Assembly (NCBI RefSeq): GCF_008638365.1 | Contig: NZ_ML703341.1 | Location: 1 to 54,031 of the forward strand | DNA from: Nocardiopsis quinghaiensis | Lineage (GTDB): Bacteria; Actinomycetota; Actinomycetes; Streptosporangiales; Streptosporangiaceae | Reading direction: 5' to 3' | DNA length: 54,031 bases | In this document: piece after piece, positions 17,850 to 26,728 of the stretch | Layout: every line of letters begins with the position of its first letter | Numbering within the stretch: the stretch's first letter is position 1 | Position numbers and translations under genes: made by a program | The notes under the pieces: generated by a model | Databases searched by the model: none | Told to the model about the DNA's origin: nothing | Seen by the model: only the letters and a program-made list of their open reading frames with translations

Positions 17850-19355
17850 ATGACGAACGCACCGGAAGAGAAATCGAAAGGGACCAAGGGGATCAGCCGG
17901 ACTGACGCGAGCTTTCCCGGCGAGCTGAGTGTAGTGGTGGGAACCGACCCGTCACCGCTGGTGGCCTCACCCCGGAACCAGGAGCCAAACCGCGCCGCGC
18001 TCCGTGTCCTGGTGACGAACGTGAACAACGATTCCTCGGCCAAGGCGTACAAGATCATGATTCAGCTCAAGGTCGCCGACGACAACAACCCCAGCGCTGA
18101 ACTCCTCAGCGAGAGCTGGTCCAAACGCGGGAAGGACATCACCCGCCAACCCGACACGCGAACGCCTTCCTCCGACAACACAGGAGGGTACGCGTTCACC
18201 TACTCCGGCGGAGAAGACGAAAATCCCTTCAAACCCGGTGAATCGGTCGCTCTCTTCATCGACGGCATCCCCGTCAGCGCCCAGGAGGGGGCGACCGCGG
18301 TCGCGGTCGGCGTCCAGGCCGACCAGAACGACGAACCCGCCTGGAAAATCGTTCCCCTCGGCAAGTTCCCCACCGGCTACTACCTGAAGGAACTCCGAGC
18401 GGACGACAACCCGGTGGACTACAAGGAGCAGGCGATCCTCACCTGGCTCGCTCCACCGATCGAAGGGATCGAGTACAAGCTCTACGCGAACGGCAGCGAG
18501 CTCCCCCTCGACAAGAACCATCCGCAGCCCGTGCACACCCCTCCGCTCACCACCGACACCACCTTCGAACTGGTGCCCTCCTGGGCGACCGACGTCCGAC
18601 ACAAGCAACGGCTGCTCGTTCGCGTGCTGAACGGTGACCTCACCACCCACAACGTGACCGTCAACGGGAACCTCGACGTCACCGGGAAAACCAATGCCCA
18701 GGGGGATCTCACAGTGCGGTACGGGGGCTCGACGAAGCTCAACACCTCCGGTGTCAGCGACGTGGAGTTCCCACGGGGGCTGACCTCCAGGAAGCGGCTC
18801 GACGCCAACGAGGGCATCCTGGTGAAGAACGGCGACGACGTCAAGATCACCACCACGGAGGGGACAGACGTCAAGTTCCCGCAGGGTCTGCGTGCGGACA
18901 GGCAGATCTACTCGACGGGGGACCTCGCGGCGAACGGCAGGGTCCTCATCGGGTACTCGGCCAACTACGACGGTATGTCACCGGGCGACATCTGGGTGAT
19001 GAACAAGGCCACGATCGGATACAACGCCTCTCTCGACCTTCGGGGGAATCTGGTCAGCAACGTCAGCACCTACGACAAACCTACTTCGTTCAATGCGGGA
19101 TGCGCGGGCATCCTGATCGGCTGGATCCAAGTCAGCCACGATACGGGGAAAGCCGCGAGCGCCGAGCTCAAGGCCACCGTGAAGCCCCCCGGGATGAGTT
19201 CCTTCGACATCACCGCGTGGGTGGACGACGACGGCAACGCGGGCAGTTTCAGCGTCCCTCTCAACAGGGGCACGGGCGTCACCTTCTCCGTCTGGAAGAG
19301 CAGCAACCTCGATTCCTCATGCGTCCACAAAGCTTTCTGGCTTCCCTTCGCCTGA
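17850..19355 (+). CDS. Paralogue of the fourth gene with tail-fibre-like C-terminus, 501 aa
   Basis: Residues about 15-275 are homologous to the fourth gene (FPGELSVVVGTDPSPLVASP, SESWSKRGKDI, PLGKFPTGYYLKELRADDNP, TDTTFELVPSWATDVRH). After this the sequence changes to repeats such as VNGNLDVTGKTNAQGDLTVR, VSDVEFPRGLTSRKRL, and GTDVKFPQGLRADRQIYS, which look like the beta-helical repeats of phage tail fibres. A C-terminal head domain of about 120 residues ends in VHKAFWLPFA. I chose the ATG at 17850 because it matches the start position of the paralogue; the RBS is weak. Origin by duplication of the preceding gene is shown by the scar upstream. Confidence 0.75.
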   Translation: MTNAPEEKSKGTKGISRTDASFPGELSVVVGTDPSPLVASPRNQEPNRAALRVLVTNVNNDSSAKAYKIMIQLKVADDNNPSAELLSESWSKRGKDITRQPDTRTPSSDNTGGYAFTYSGGEDENPFKPGESVALFIDGIPVSAQEGATAVAVGVQADQNDEPAWKIVPLGKFPTGYYLKELRADDNPVDYKEQAILTWLAPPIEGIEYKLYANGSELPLDKNHPQPVHTPPLTTDTTFELVPSWATDVRHKQRLLVRVLNGDLTTHNVTVNGNLDVTGKTNAQGDLTVRYGGSTKLNTSGVSDVEFPRGLTSRKRLDANEGILVKNGDDVKITTTEGTDVKFPQGLRADRQIYSTGDLAANGRVLIGYSANYDGMSPGDIWVMNKATIGYNASLDLRGNLVSNVSTYDKPTSFNAGCAGILIGWIQVSHDTGKAASAELKATVKPPGMSSFDITAWVDDDGNAGSFSVPLNRGTGVTFSVWKSSNLDSSCVHKAFWLPFA

Positions 19356-19362
19356 CACCCTC

Positions 19363-19401
19363 GCCGTGTCCGCCCCGAGTGAGTACGGGGGCGGACACGG
19401 C
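19363..19401 (+). terminator. Strong terminator of the DUF6603-type operon
   Basis: A perfect 14-bp GC-rich stem (19363-19376 with 19388-19401; GCCGTGTCCGCCCC) with an 11-nt loop lies 8 bp after the stop codon of the fifth gene. Confidence 0.9.
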
Positions 19402-20148
19402 GCCGCACGAGCCGTCTCCTTCACAAGGAGAGCGATGACGTCAGAGGGTGCGTCAGGGTAAGGTCTTCGCTCCCGTTTCGGTGGTGATGAGCGACGGCCT
19501 CACCGCAGGGGACGCGATACCTGATCGGCGGCGTCCTGCTCACCCGGATCGCGCAACCGCCGGTGGAGACGGAGCATATTCGCCCTGCCTGGGACGTACC
19601 GCTGCCGTGCCGCGCGTTCCAAGGTGATCAGCGTGCCGGCCGGGATGACCGGTTCCGGGGCACATACTGATCCGCCCCGGGTTCAAGAGCGAACGCGAGC
19701 CTGCGGTGAAGGTGTTCCCGGGCTGGTTGCGTCAGCGGATCGAGGCGGTGATCTGGAGAGCCTCTGGTGAACAGTGAGGATGAGGGAGAGCCGCTCGGTG
19801 TGGGTCTGACTTCCTAAAAAACCGACGCATCTGACGGTGCTGCCCTGGCGGGAACCCGCCGGCTCTCACCGAGCGGCTCCCCAAGCGGTCCCGGCACGAA
19901 ACACCTGAACAGTTACTCGATGCTGATGTCGAAGGGTCCCTTGCCCGCGCAACTCCGAATGTAGTAAGGGGAAAGGGATTTCCTCGCAGGATTTCGAGAG
20001 GGGTTCCAGAGAAAGTGGAGGTCTGCCACTTGATATCGGGAAAATTCGTTGCTTTGATGGAAAGCATTCGATGGAACCCCCGACCGGACCGTCTCGGTCC
20101 TGTGAGTAGGAGGCGGGCATCAGTACTTCTCATGTCTGGCCCGAAGGC
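19402..20148. other. Intergenic region with transposase remnant and SARP promoter
   Basis: Of these 747 bases the left half holds a decayed transposase end (listed separately). The right part, from about 19900, is AT-richer and lies before the SARP gene, so it probably contains that promoter; GATGGAA occurs twice there (20056 and 20070). No intact gene is seen. Confidence 0.5.
19630..19779 (+). mobile_element. DDE transposase C-terminal remnant
   Basis: One frame reads LIRPGFKSEREPAVKVFPGW then LRQRIEAVIWRASGEQ and a stop. This resembles the catalytic-Glu end of IS982-type transposases (LIRPxRK...WLRQRIEAxxW). Only about 45 codons are recognisable. It separates the DUF6603-type operon from the peptide cluster, so the two may have arrived independently. 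Confidence 0.45.
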
Positions 20149-23127
20149 ATGGGGGAGCCTACCTTCAGGGTCCTGGGCCCTCTCCAGGTCCGGTCCCACG
20201 AGGCCCGGGTGCCGATTCCCCCGGGACGCCAGCAGGTGGTGCTCTCCGCCCTGCTGCTGGAAGTCGGCAAGGTCGTCTCCACCGACTACCTCATCGACGC
20301 CATCTGGGACGAGGATCCCCCCGACACCGCCCGGACCCAGGTGCAGATCTGCGTGTCCAAGCTGCGCAAGCGGCTCGCGCCCGCCGGGGTGGACCTCCTG
20401 ACGCGCGTGTCCGGCTACATCATCGAGGTCGACCCCGGGAGGATCGATGCCGGACACGCCGAACGGCTGTCCGGCCGGGCCCACGCCGCCAGGCGGGACG
20501 GCGACACGGAGCGGGCCTCCGCCCTGTGCCGCGAGGCGACCCGTCTGTGGAGCGGCCCCGTCCTGAGCGGGGTGCCCAGCCGCCTCCTCGCCACGAAGGC
20601 CGCGCGGCTGGAGGAGAAGCGCGTCAACCTCGTCGAGACCTACCTCGACCTCGACCTCGGTCTGGGCCGCCACCAGGAGCTCGTCGGCGAGATCTCCGAA
20701 CTGGTCAAGGAGCACCCCCTGCGCGAGCGCCTGCGCGGGCAGCTCATGCTCGCCCTCTTCCGCTCGGGGCGTCGCGCCGAGGCCCTGGAGTCCTACCGCA
20801 GGGGACGTGAACTCCTCCTGGAGGAACTGGGCCTGGACCCCGGGGAGGAACTCCGCGCCCTGGAACACGCCATCCTCAACGACGACAGCTCCCTGCGCCT
20901 GGAACCCTCCGCGCCGCCGTCGTTCCCGTCCCGGGCCTCCCCGGACGGCCACGACGGCGCGGACCGGGATGAGCCGGCCGCCGCGATGAGGGAACGGGCC
21001 CGTCCGAGCCAGCTGCCCGCCGACAGCGCCGACTTCGTGGGCCGGTCCGAGTGGATCGACGCCATCGAGTCGACCCTCACCACCACCGGCCCGGCCGTGG
21101 GCGTCGCGCTGATCGTCGGCCAGCCCGGCATCGGCAAGAGCAGCCTGGCGGTGCACGCCGGACACCGGCTGGGCGCGCACCGGTTCCCCGACGGGCAGCT
21201 CTACTGCGACCTGCGCGGCAGTCGGCGCGAGCCCGCCGACACGGCCGAGGTGCTGGGGCGCTTCCTGCGCGCTCTGGGCATCCCGGGCCAGGGCCTGCCG
21301 GAATCCACGGACGAACGCGCCGAGCTCTACCGCAGCCTCATGTCCGCCCGGAAGGTCCTGGTCGTCCTCGACGACGCCGCGTCGGAGCGGCAGGTGGCGG
21401 CGCTGCTCCCCGGAAGCCCCGGGTGCGGGGTCATCGTCACCAGCCGGGCACGGCTCACCGGCATCCCCGGAGCACGGGTCATCGGCCTCGACGTCCTGGG
21501 CGAGGACCAGGCGGTCGACCTGCTGCGTCGGGTCCTGGGACCGGAGCGGGTCGACGCCGAACCCGCGGCGGTCTCCGCGCTGGTCGCCTCCGTGGGGATG
21601 CTGCCCCTCGCGCTGCGCATCATCGCGGCCCGCCTGGGCGCGCGCGAGCACTGGTCGCTGGCCTCCATGGTGGACCGTCTGGCGGACGAGCGGCACCGGT
21701 TGGACGAGCTGGCCCACGGCGAGCTCACTGTGCGCGCCAGCATCTCGCTGACCCACGACGGGCTCCACGAGACGAGCCGCCGTCTCCTCGCCCTGATGAC
21801 TTTGGCCGACGGCCCCCACCAGCCGGGGTGGGTCGCCGGCGCACTCCTCGGAGACGACGGGCCCTCCTCCCTGGACCTGCTGGAGCCCTTGGTGGACACC
21901 CAGATGATGGAGGTGACGGGAGTCGACGCCCAGGGGGAGCCGCGCTACCGCTTCCACGAGGTCATCAGGCTCTTCGCCAAGGAGCGCCTCGCCGAAGTGC
22001 CCGCCCGCGTCGGTGCCGAGGCGACCGCCCGCCTCGTCGGCGGGTGGCTCATGATGGTCGACGAGGCCAACCGGCGGGTCCAGGGCGGCGACTACCTCTT
22101 CCTGCACGGCAGCGCGCCCCGGTGGCAGCTGCCCCCGCGGGCGGTCTCCACGGCCCTGGCCCAGCCGATGGCCTGGCTGGAGGGCGAGCAGGCCAACATC
22201 ACCGCCGCCGTCGACCTGGCGGCGGAGGCGGGGCTCGACGAGCTGTGCTGGGACCTGGCCGGCGCCCTGCGCCCGCACTTCAACCGCCGGGGGTGGCTGG
22301 ACCAGTGGGAGGCCACCACCGAACGGGCCCTGGCCCTCGCCCGGGAGCGGAAGAACCAGGCGGGCATCGCCGCCCTCAGCTTCTCCCTGGGCTCGCTCAA
22401 CCTGGACCGCCGCCGGTACGCGGAGTCCGGCCGCTGGATGACCCGGGCCCTGGTGGGCTTCGCCGAGCTCGGGGACGAGCTGGGCAAGGCCATGTGCCAC
22501 CGTGAACTGGCCCAGCTGGCGCAGCTCGACGGCGACGACGAGGGGGCGCTGGACTTCTGCGCCCGGGCGTTCCGCGGCTTCCAGCTGGTGGAGGACACCG
22601 CCGGCCTGGGGCGCACACTGCTCCTGAGCGGGCACGTGCACACCCGTGCGGGGCACGTCGAACGGGGCATGAAGGAGCTGGACCGGGCGCTGCGCCACAT
22701 GGACGAGGTCGGGGACCCGCGGGACCGGGCCCAGGTGCTGCGGCGCATCGGACAGTCCCACCTCCAGCGGGGTGAGCACCGTGAGGCGCTGCGCAGGCTC
22801 ACCGAGGCATTCGACCTCGTCCGAGGCCTCGGCGACCCGATCGGCGAGGGCTACCTGCTCCACGACCTCGGCCAGGTCCACGGTCTGCTCGGCCTGCACC
22901 AGCAGGCGTGCTCGTTCCTGCGCAGGTCCCTGGCGGTGCGCGAGCAGATCCTCGACCGCAGGGGCGCGGCGAAGAGCGGCGTGGCCCTGGCCCGCCAGCT
23001 GCTCGAACTGGGGGAGCAGGACCAGGCGGCCGAGCTCACCCAGTTCTCCGCCAGGGTCCTGGACGAGCTCAGGAGCGAGGACAGGCGGGCCGAGCCCACG
23101 GACTTCCTGGCCTCGTCCTGCCCGTAG
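20149..23127 (+). CDS. SARP-family activator with NB-ARC and TPR domains (AfsR-like)
   Basis: Pathway regulator of 992 aa. Residues about 4-90 are the OmpR-like winged helix (FRVLGPLQV, QQVVLSALLLEVGKVVSTDY, VQICVSKLRKRL). Residues 95-245 are the bacterial transcriptional activation domain. An NB-ARC ATPase starts near 290 with Walker A GQPGIGKS at 324-331 and LVVLDDAA as Walker B. The last 300 residues are TPR-type helices. SARPs bind direct repeats and switch on antibiotic clusters, and this one heads the NRPS cluster. The ATG at 20149 has almost no RBS spacing; a perfect AGGAGG lies at 20109-20114 but is followed in frame only by ATC at 20119. The gene converges with the FMN-protein gene. 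Confidence 0.9.
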   Translation: MGEPTFRVLGPLQVRSHEARVPIPPGRQQVVLSALLLEVGKVVSTDYLIDAIWDEDPPDTARTQVQICVSKLRKRLAPAGVDLLTRVSGYIIEVDPGRIDAGHAERLSGRAHAARRDGDTERASALCREATRLWSGPVLSGVPSRLLATKAARLEEKRVNLVETYLDLDLGLGRHQELVGEISELVKEHPLRERLRGQLMLALFRSGRRAEALESYRRGRELLLEELGLDPGEELRALEHAILNDDSSLRLEPSAPPSFPSRASPDGHDGADRDEPAAAMRERARPSQLPADSADFVGRSEWIDAIESTLTTTGPAVGVALIVGQPGIGKSSLAVHAGHRLGAHRFPDGQLYCDLRGSRREPADTAEVLGRFLRALGIPGQGLPESTDERAELYRSLMSARKVLVVLDDAASERQVAALLPGSPGCGVIVTSRARLTGIPGARVIGLDVLGEDQAVDLLRRVLGPERVDAEPAAVSALVASVGMLPLALRIIAARLGAREHWSLASMVDRLADERHRLDELAHGELTVRASISLTHDGLHETSRRLLALMTLADGPHQPGWVAGALLGDDGPSSLDLLEPLVDTQMMEVTGVDAQGEPRYRFHEVIRLFAKERLAEVPARVGAEATARLVGGWLMMVDEANRRVQGGDYLFLHGSAPRWQLPPRAVSTALAQPMAWLEGEQANITAAVDLAAEAGLDELCWDLAGALRPHFNRRGWLDQWEATTERALALARERKNQAGIAALSFSLGSLNLDRRRYAESGRWMTRALVGFAELGDELGKAMCHRELAQLAQLDGDDEGALDFCARAFRGFQLVEDTAGLGRTLLLSGHVHTRAGHVERGMKELDRALRHMDEVGDPRDRAQVLRRIGQSHLQRGEHREALRRLTEAFDLVRGLGDPIGEGYLLHDLGQVHGLLGLHQQACSFLRRSLAVREQILDRRGAAKSGVALARQLLELGEQDQAAELTQFSARVLDELRSEDRRAEPTDFLASSCP

Positions 23128-23152
23128 CGCTCCCGGTCCCGTCATCCCCCTC

Positions 23153-24427
23153 TCAGGGCTCCGACAGCACGGTCGCGGCGGGGGCGTCCGCGGTGCCGGG
23201 CAGCAGGACGTCGTCGGGGGAAAGCGCGGCGGTCGAGTACCTCCCGAGCGCGCTGACCAGCAGACGGGCCTCCATGGCCAGGGCCTCGACCAAGCGCACC
23301 AGGCCCTGCTCGGAGTCCTCGTCTACCGCGACCAGCGCCGCCCGGCCCAGGCCGACCGCCCTGGCACCCAGGGCGAGGGCGACCACGGCGCGACCGGCCT
23401 CCCACATCCGCCCCGAGACGAGCAGGCATCCCCCGGGGGAGCCGATCCGGCGCAGGCACTCGCCCAGGGGCAGGCCCACCCTGCTCAGGAAGACCGACGG
23501 GGCCCAGCCCGTCCCGCCCTCGGCCCCGTCGACGGTGACCGAGTCCGCACCGGCCGCCCAGGCGACCCGGACCACCTGGGCGATGTCCCGGCCTGGCGGC
23601 AGCTTCGCCCAGACCCGGGCCCGGGGGAAGTTGTTACGCATGAACCGGATCTGCTGGTGGAGGATCTCCTCGGTGAAGGTACCCGGGCTGGAGCTGCGCA
23701 GACACAGCCCGCCCTCACCGCCCAGGGACGCGCTCACGTCGTAGCGGTCCGCGAGCCTTCCCCCGGCGTCGTCACCGACCATCGTCATGCCGCCGAGCCC
23801 GGGCTTCCCTCCCTGACCGACCTTGAGCTCGAACCCCAGGCGGCCGGACTCCACCAGGCGCGTCACCGCGGGGTCGGAGTAGACCTGGTTCCACACCTCG
23901 GCGTCGGCGTCCTCCGTGCTCTGCTGCACGACGACGCCGCCGACGCCGTCGGGGACCTGCGCCTCGTAAGCCTCCAGCCTGCGCAGGACGGAGGCGTCGG
24001 CGCGGTACCCGCTCACCGGGGCGACGTTCTCGCCGATGACCATGGGTACACCGAGCCGCCCGGCCTGGCCTGCCGCGGCGAGCGCGAGACCGGAGCCGAC
24101 CTGGGTGGAGCCGAAGGCCGACACGTACAGGGGCAGGGCTGAGGCGAACCCGCCGATGTCGGTGCGCAGGTCCACGTCGGCGAAGAGGGGCTCCCGGCCC
24201 AGGTCGATGAGCTTCTCCAGCCGCTCGGGCATGAACACCGGCGGCACGAGCCGGGCGCCCTCCAGCGGGTCGTCGGCCGGGTACCCGGTCCCGGCCGTGG
24301 GCTCCGCGCCGGCGCCGGTCACGGTGGCGCCGTAGTCGGCGTCGGGAGGGAAGAGGGCGGCGGGGCCGCGTCGGGCTCGCTCCCGGACGGCCTCCTCCGG
24401 GAAGCCGCCCGCGTGCAGGTTCCTCAC
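23153..24427 (-). CDS. Glutamate-synthase-like FMN domain protein
   Basis: TIM-barrel flavoprotein of 424 aa related to the FMN/synthase domain of glutamate synthase large subunit. Visible family features are FELKVGQGGKPGLGG, the GGEGGLCLRSSSP block, VWAKLPPGRDI, VTVDGAEGGTGWAPSVFLSR and GGCLLVSGRMW. In glutamate synthase this domain reduces 2-iminoglutarate made from 2-oxoglutarate and ammonia. There is no glutaminase domain here. The GTG at 24427 overlaps the stop of the upstream tRNA-synthetase-like gene (GTGA), so the two proteins are likely made in equal amounts and act together. It is the last gene of the glutamate mutase operon. The substrate is unknown; an amination or imine reduction on a methylaspartate-type compound is inference. 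Confidence 0.75.
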   Translation of the reverse strand: MRNLHAGGFPEEAVRERARRGPAALFPPDADYGATVTGAGAEPTAGTGYPADDPLEGARLVPPVFMPERLEKLIDLGREPLFADVDLRTDIGGFASALPLYVSAFGSTQVGSGLALAAAGQAGRLGVPMVIGENVAPVSGYRADASVLRRLEAYEAQVPDGVGGVVVQQSTEDADAEVWNQVYSDPAVTRLVESGRLGFELKVGQGGKPGLGGMTMVGDDAGGRLADRYDVSASLGGEGGLCLRSSSPGTFTEEILHQQIRFMRNNFPRARVWAKLPPGRDIAQVVRVAWAAGADSVTVDGAEGGTGWAPSVFLSRVGLPLGECLRRIGSPGGCLLVSGRMWEAGRAVVALALGARAVGLGRAALVAVDEDSEQGLVRLVEALAMEARLLVSALGRYSTAALSPDDVLLPGTADAPAATVLSEP

Positions 24428-25437
24428 GGGGTCACCACCCCGGGGAGCTTGGGGTAGGCGCTGACCTGCCACAGGGAGTCCAGCCCGGTCAGGTAGCGGG
24501 TGACCCTCTCCAGTCCCATGCCGAACCCGGCGCTGGAGGGGATGCCCCGGCGCACCTCCTCCAGGTACCAGTCGTACTTTCGGGGGTTCTCGCCGCTCTC
24601 CCGGATGCCGATGACGATCGACCGGTGGTCGGAACGGCGTTCGCCGCCGCTGACCAGCTCCCCGTAGCCGCCGTGGGCCAGGAGGTCGAAGTTGCGCAGG
24701 GTGCCCGGCCGCTCCGGGTCCTCCCGGTCGTAGAAACCGCGCGAGCCCTTGGGGTAGTCGGTGACGAAGAAGGGGCGGTCGGCCTTGTGCGAGACGAGCG
24801 CCTCGCCCTCCCAGTCGATCTCGGAGCCGCCGTCCTGGGCGTGGCCCATCCCCGTGAGGGTCTCCACGACCTCGGCGTGCGAACGCCTCTCCCACCCGCC
24901 CCGGAGCAGCTCCTGGAAGAAGACGGGGTCCCGGCCCAGCGCGCGGAGGATGTCGGGCAGGTTCTCGACGACCCGGCGGACCACGTGCACGAGCAGATCG
25001 GCGGCCACGGCCATCGCCCCGTTCCGGTCGGCCCCGGCGATCTCCACATCGATCTGGTGGAACTCGAAGAGGTGGCGGCCGGTGGAGGCGGTCTCCGGCG
25101 GCTCCGCGCGTACGTTCGGCGCCACGTAGAAGAGCTTGGGGAAGGCGTTCAGCGACACCTGCTTGTAGAGGATGGCGCTGGTCATGAGCTTGTAGCGGTG
25201 GCCGTAGAAGTCCACGTCCAGTTGTTTGGCGCCGCGGCCGCCGGGGTCGGTGACCGGTCCGGTCAGCGGCGGGAGGAGTTCGGTGAACCCCTCACCGCGC
25301 AGGTGTTCGCGGGCTGCGGCGAGCACCTCCTGCTGGACGAGCATCGCGTTCCTGGTCCGCGGGGAGGTGAGGTGTTCGCCGAGCGGTGGGATCACCGGGG
25401 TGTCCGGTCCGGCGGCGCGGTCGTGTTCCTCGTGCAC
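24424..25437 (-). CDS. Class II Asn/Asp-tRNA-synthetase-like enzyme lacking anticodon domain (possible asparagine synthetase)
   Basis: Protein of 337 aa that is only the catalytic core of the AspRS/AsnRS family. Motif 2 is at 110-131 (RAEPPETASTGRHLFEFHQI then DVE) and motif 3 at 304-315 (GFGMGLERVTRY). The N-terminal OB-fold that reads the anticodon is absent. Archaeal AsnRS-like proteins of this build (AS-AR of Pyrococcus) make asparagine from aspartate with ATP and ammonia. Between glutamate mutase and a glutamate-synthase-like protein, an amide-forming role on 3-methylaspartate is attractive but inferred. The start is GTG with GGAGAAG upstream, 37 bp after glmE. Aminoacylation of a carrier protein is an alternative. 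Confidence 0.78.
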   Translation of the reverse strand: MHEEHDRAAGPDTPVIPPLGEHLTSPRTRNAMLVQQEVLAAAREHLRGEGFTELLPPLTGPVTDPGGRGAKQLDVDFYGHRYKLMTSAILYKQVSLNAFPKLFYVAPNVRAEPPETASTGRHLFEFHQIDVEIAGADRNGAMAVAADLLVHVVRRVVENLPDILRALGRDPVFFQELLRGGWERRSHAEVVETLTGMGHAQDGGSEIDWEGEALVSHKADRPFFVTDYPKGSRGFYDREDPERPGTLRNFDLLAHGGYGELVSGGERRSDHRSIVIGIRESGENPRKYDWYLEEVRRGIPSSAGFGMGLERVTRYLTGLDSLWQVSAYPKLPGVVTP

Positions 25438-25474
25438 GGTCTTCTCCGTTTCCGGTGGTGGTCGGGGCGCGGCC

Positions 25475-26728
25475 TCAGGAGGCCGTGTCGTAACGTTGTT
25501 CGACGTGGTGGAGCATGGCGAGCAGGGTGTCCGCGGTGAGCTCTCCCCGGGACAGGCGCCTCGGCCCGTGCGCGATCGGCATGTCGCCGACGGTCAGCCA
25601 CTGCAGGCGGCCGTCGTCGATACGGCTGCGCGCACGGCCCTGGTTGGCGGGGTGCAGGCAGAAGGGGATGTCCAGCAGGCCCCGTTCGAAGGCCTCGGGC
25701 AGGGCCCGTCCGACATCGGTGTCCAGGTCCAGGACGGCCTCGACGAGCGCTCGGGCCTCGGTGTAGGTCTCGCTGTCGGTCGGGTCCGCCGCGGACGCGG
25801 GCCGGGTTGCCTGGAGCGCGGCCGCGCGCGCGGTCCTCTCCAGGGCGCGGACGTTCTCCTCGACGGTGGGGATGCGGTGTGCCTCGGCCTCAGTCTTGAC
25901 GATGATCCGGGCTGCGCCTGACCGGACGGCGGTGCGGGCGGCCTGCTCCATGAGGCGGGCGGCGCCCGCGGCGGTGCGCGGGTAGACGCCCATGTAGGCG
26001 TAGAACACCAGGTGCCACTGGGCGTCGGGGAGGAACTCGGCGGCCAGGCTCCGCAGGGCGAGCACCGCCTCCTCGTCCTGGGTCGGGCAGGTCTGCTGGG
26101 CGTAGCTCAGGGAGATGCTCCGGATGCCGTGCTGACGGAAGAAGAGCCCCTCCAGCAGGCTGATCGCGACGAGCAGGCCTGGCGGGCAGAGCTGCCCGAG
26201 CATGCAGCCGCCGAAGCTCTCGATGTGCGGGTTGGCCGTCTCGCCCATCTCCGCGAGGAGCTCGGTGCTGCGCACCCAGCAGTCCACGGCCTCGCGCAGG
26301 GGCGTGCGGCTGTAGGGCAGGCAGTAGGACACCGGACCGCCTTCGGTCGCCTCGAGGTCCAACCCGACCAGGGTCCGGAAGATGTCCTCGGGGAGCGAGG
26401 AGCCGTGGCGGACCTGGACGGGGAACGACGCGTCGCGCACGCCCCGCAGGAGGTCCGCGGTCTCGGCGTCGGGACGGGCCACGATGGGGTAGCCGTTGAG
26501 CTTCACCCCGTTCGCCAGGGCGCAGCGCGCCGCCTCGTGGTCGCCTGTGCGGGTGTAGCTGTCCAGGGTGAGGGTCCCGACGGTGAGCGCCTCGGCCTCC
26601 TTGGTGCGGACCAGGCCGTGCCGCATGCGCTCCAGGTCCCCGAACCCCATCCGGGGCTGGACGACGAGCCGCCCGGTGCGCTCTGCCTCGGCGACGAAGT
26701 CTCCGAACGTCACCGCGGCGGCGCTCAC
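25475..26728 (-). CDS. glmE: Glutamate mutase, epsilon (catalytic) subunit
   Basis: With GlmS and coenzyme B12 this enzyme rearranges L-glutamate to (2S,3S)-3-methylaspartate. The 417-aa protein has QPRMGFGD at the start, GTLTLDSYTRTGDH, NGYPIVARP and QVRHGSSLPEDIF with the substrate-binding Arg, ESFGGCMLGQLCPPGLLVAI and SLSYAQQTCPTQDEEA. These match the E subunits found in friulimicin and vicenistatin clusters. The ATG overlaps the glmS stop (ATGA). In secondary metabolism the product is incorporated as methylaspartate or turned into a methylated building block. Confidence 0.92.
   Translation of the reverse strand: MSAAAVTFGDFVAEAERTGRLVVQPRMGFGDLERMRHGLVRTKEAEALTVGTLTLDSYTRTGDHEAARCALANGVKLNGYPIVARPDAETADLLRGVRDASFPVQVRHGSSLPEDIFRTLVGLDLEATEGGPVSYCLPYSRTPLREAVDCWVRSTELLAEMGETANPHIESFGGCMLGQLCPPGLLVAISLLEGLFFRQHGIRSISLSYAQQTCPTQDEEAVLALRSLAAEFLPDAQWHLVFYAYMGVYPRTAAGAARLMEQAARTAVRSGAARIIVKTEAEAHRIPTVEENVRALERTARAAALQATRPASAADPTDSETYTEARALVEAVLDLDTDVGRALPEAFERGLLDIPFCLHPANQGRARSRIDDGRLQWLTVGDMPIAHGPRRLSRGELTADTLLAMLHHVEQRYDTAS

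Noticed and set aside
6568..19355. The large operon as a contractile phage-tail-like injection system
   Set aside because: No sheath, tube, baseplate, spike or AAA+ ATPase gene is recognisable. Only the fibre-like repeats of the last gene hint in that direction.
24424..25437. A normal housekeeping asparaginyl-tRNA synthetase
   Set aside because: The anticodon-binding OB domain is absent, and the gene is embedded in a glutamate mutase operon.
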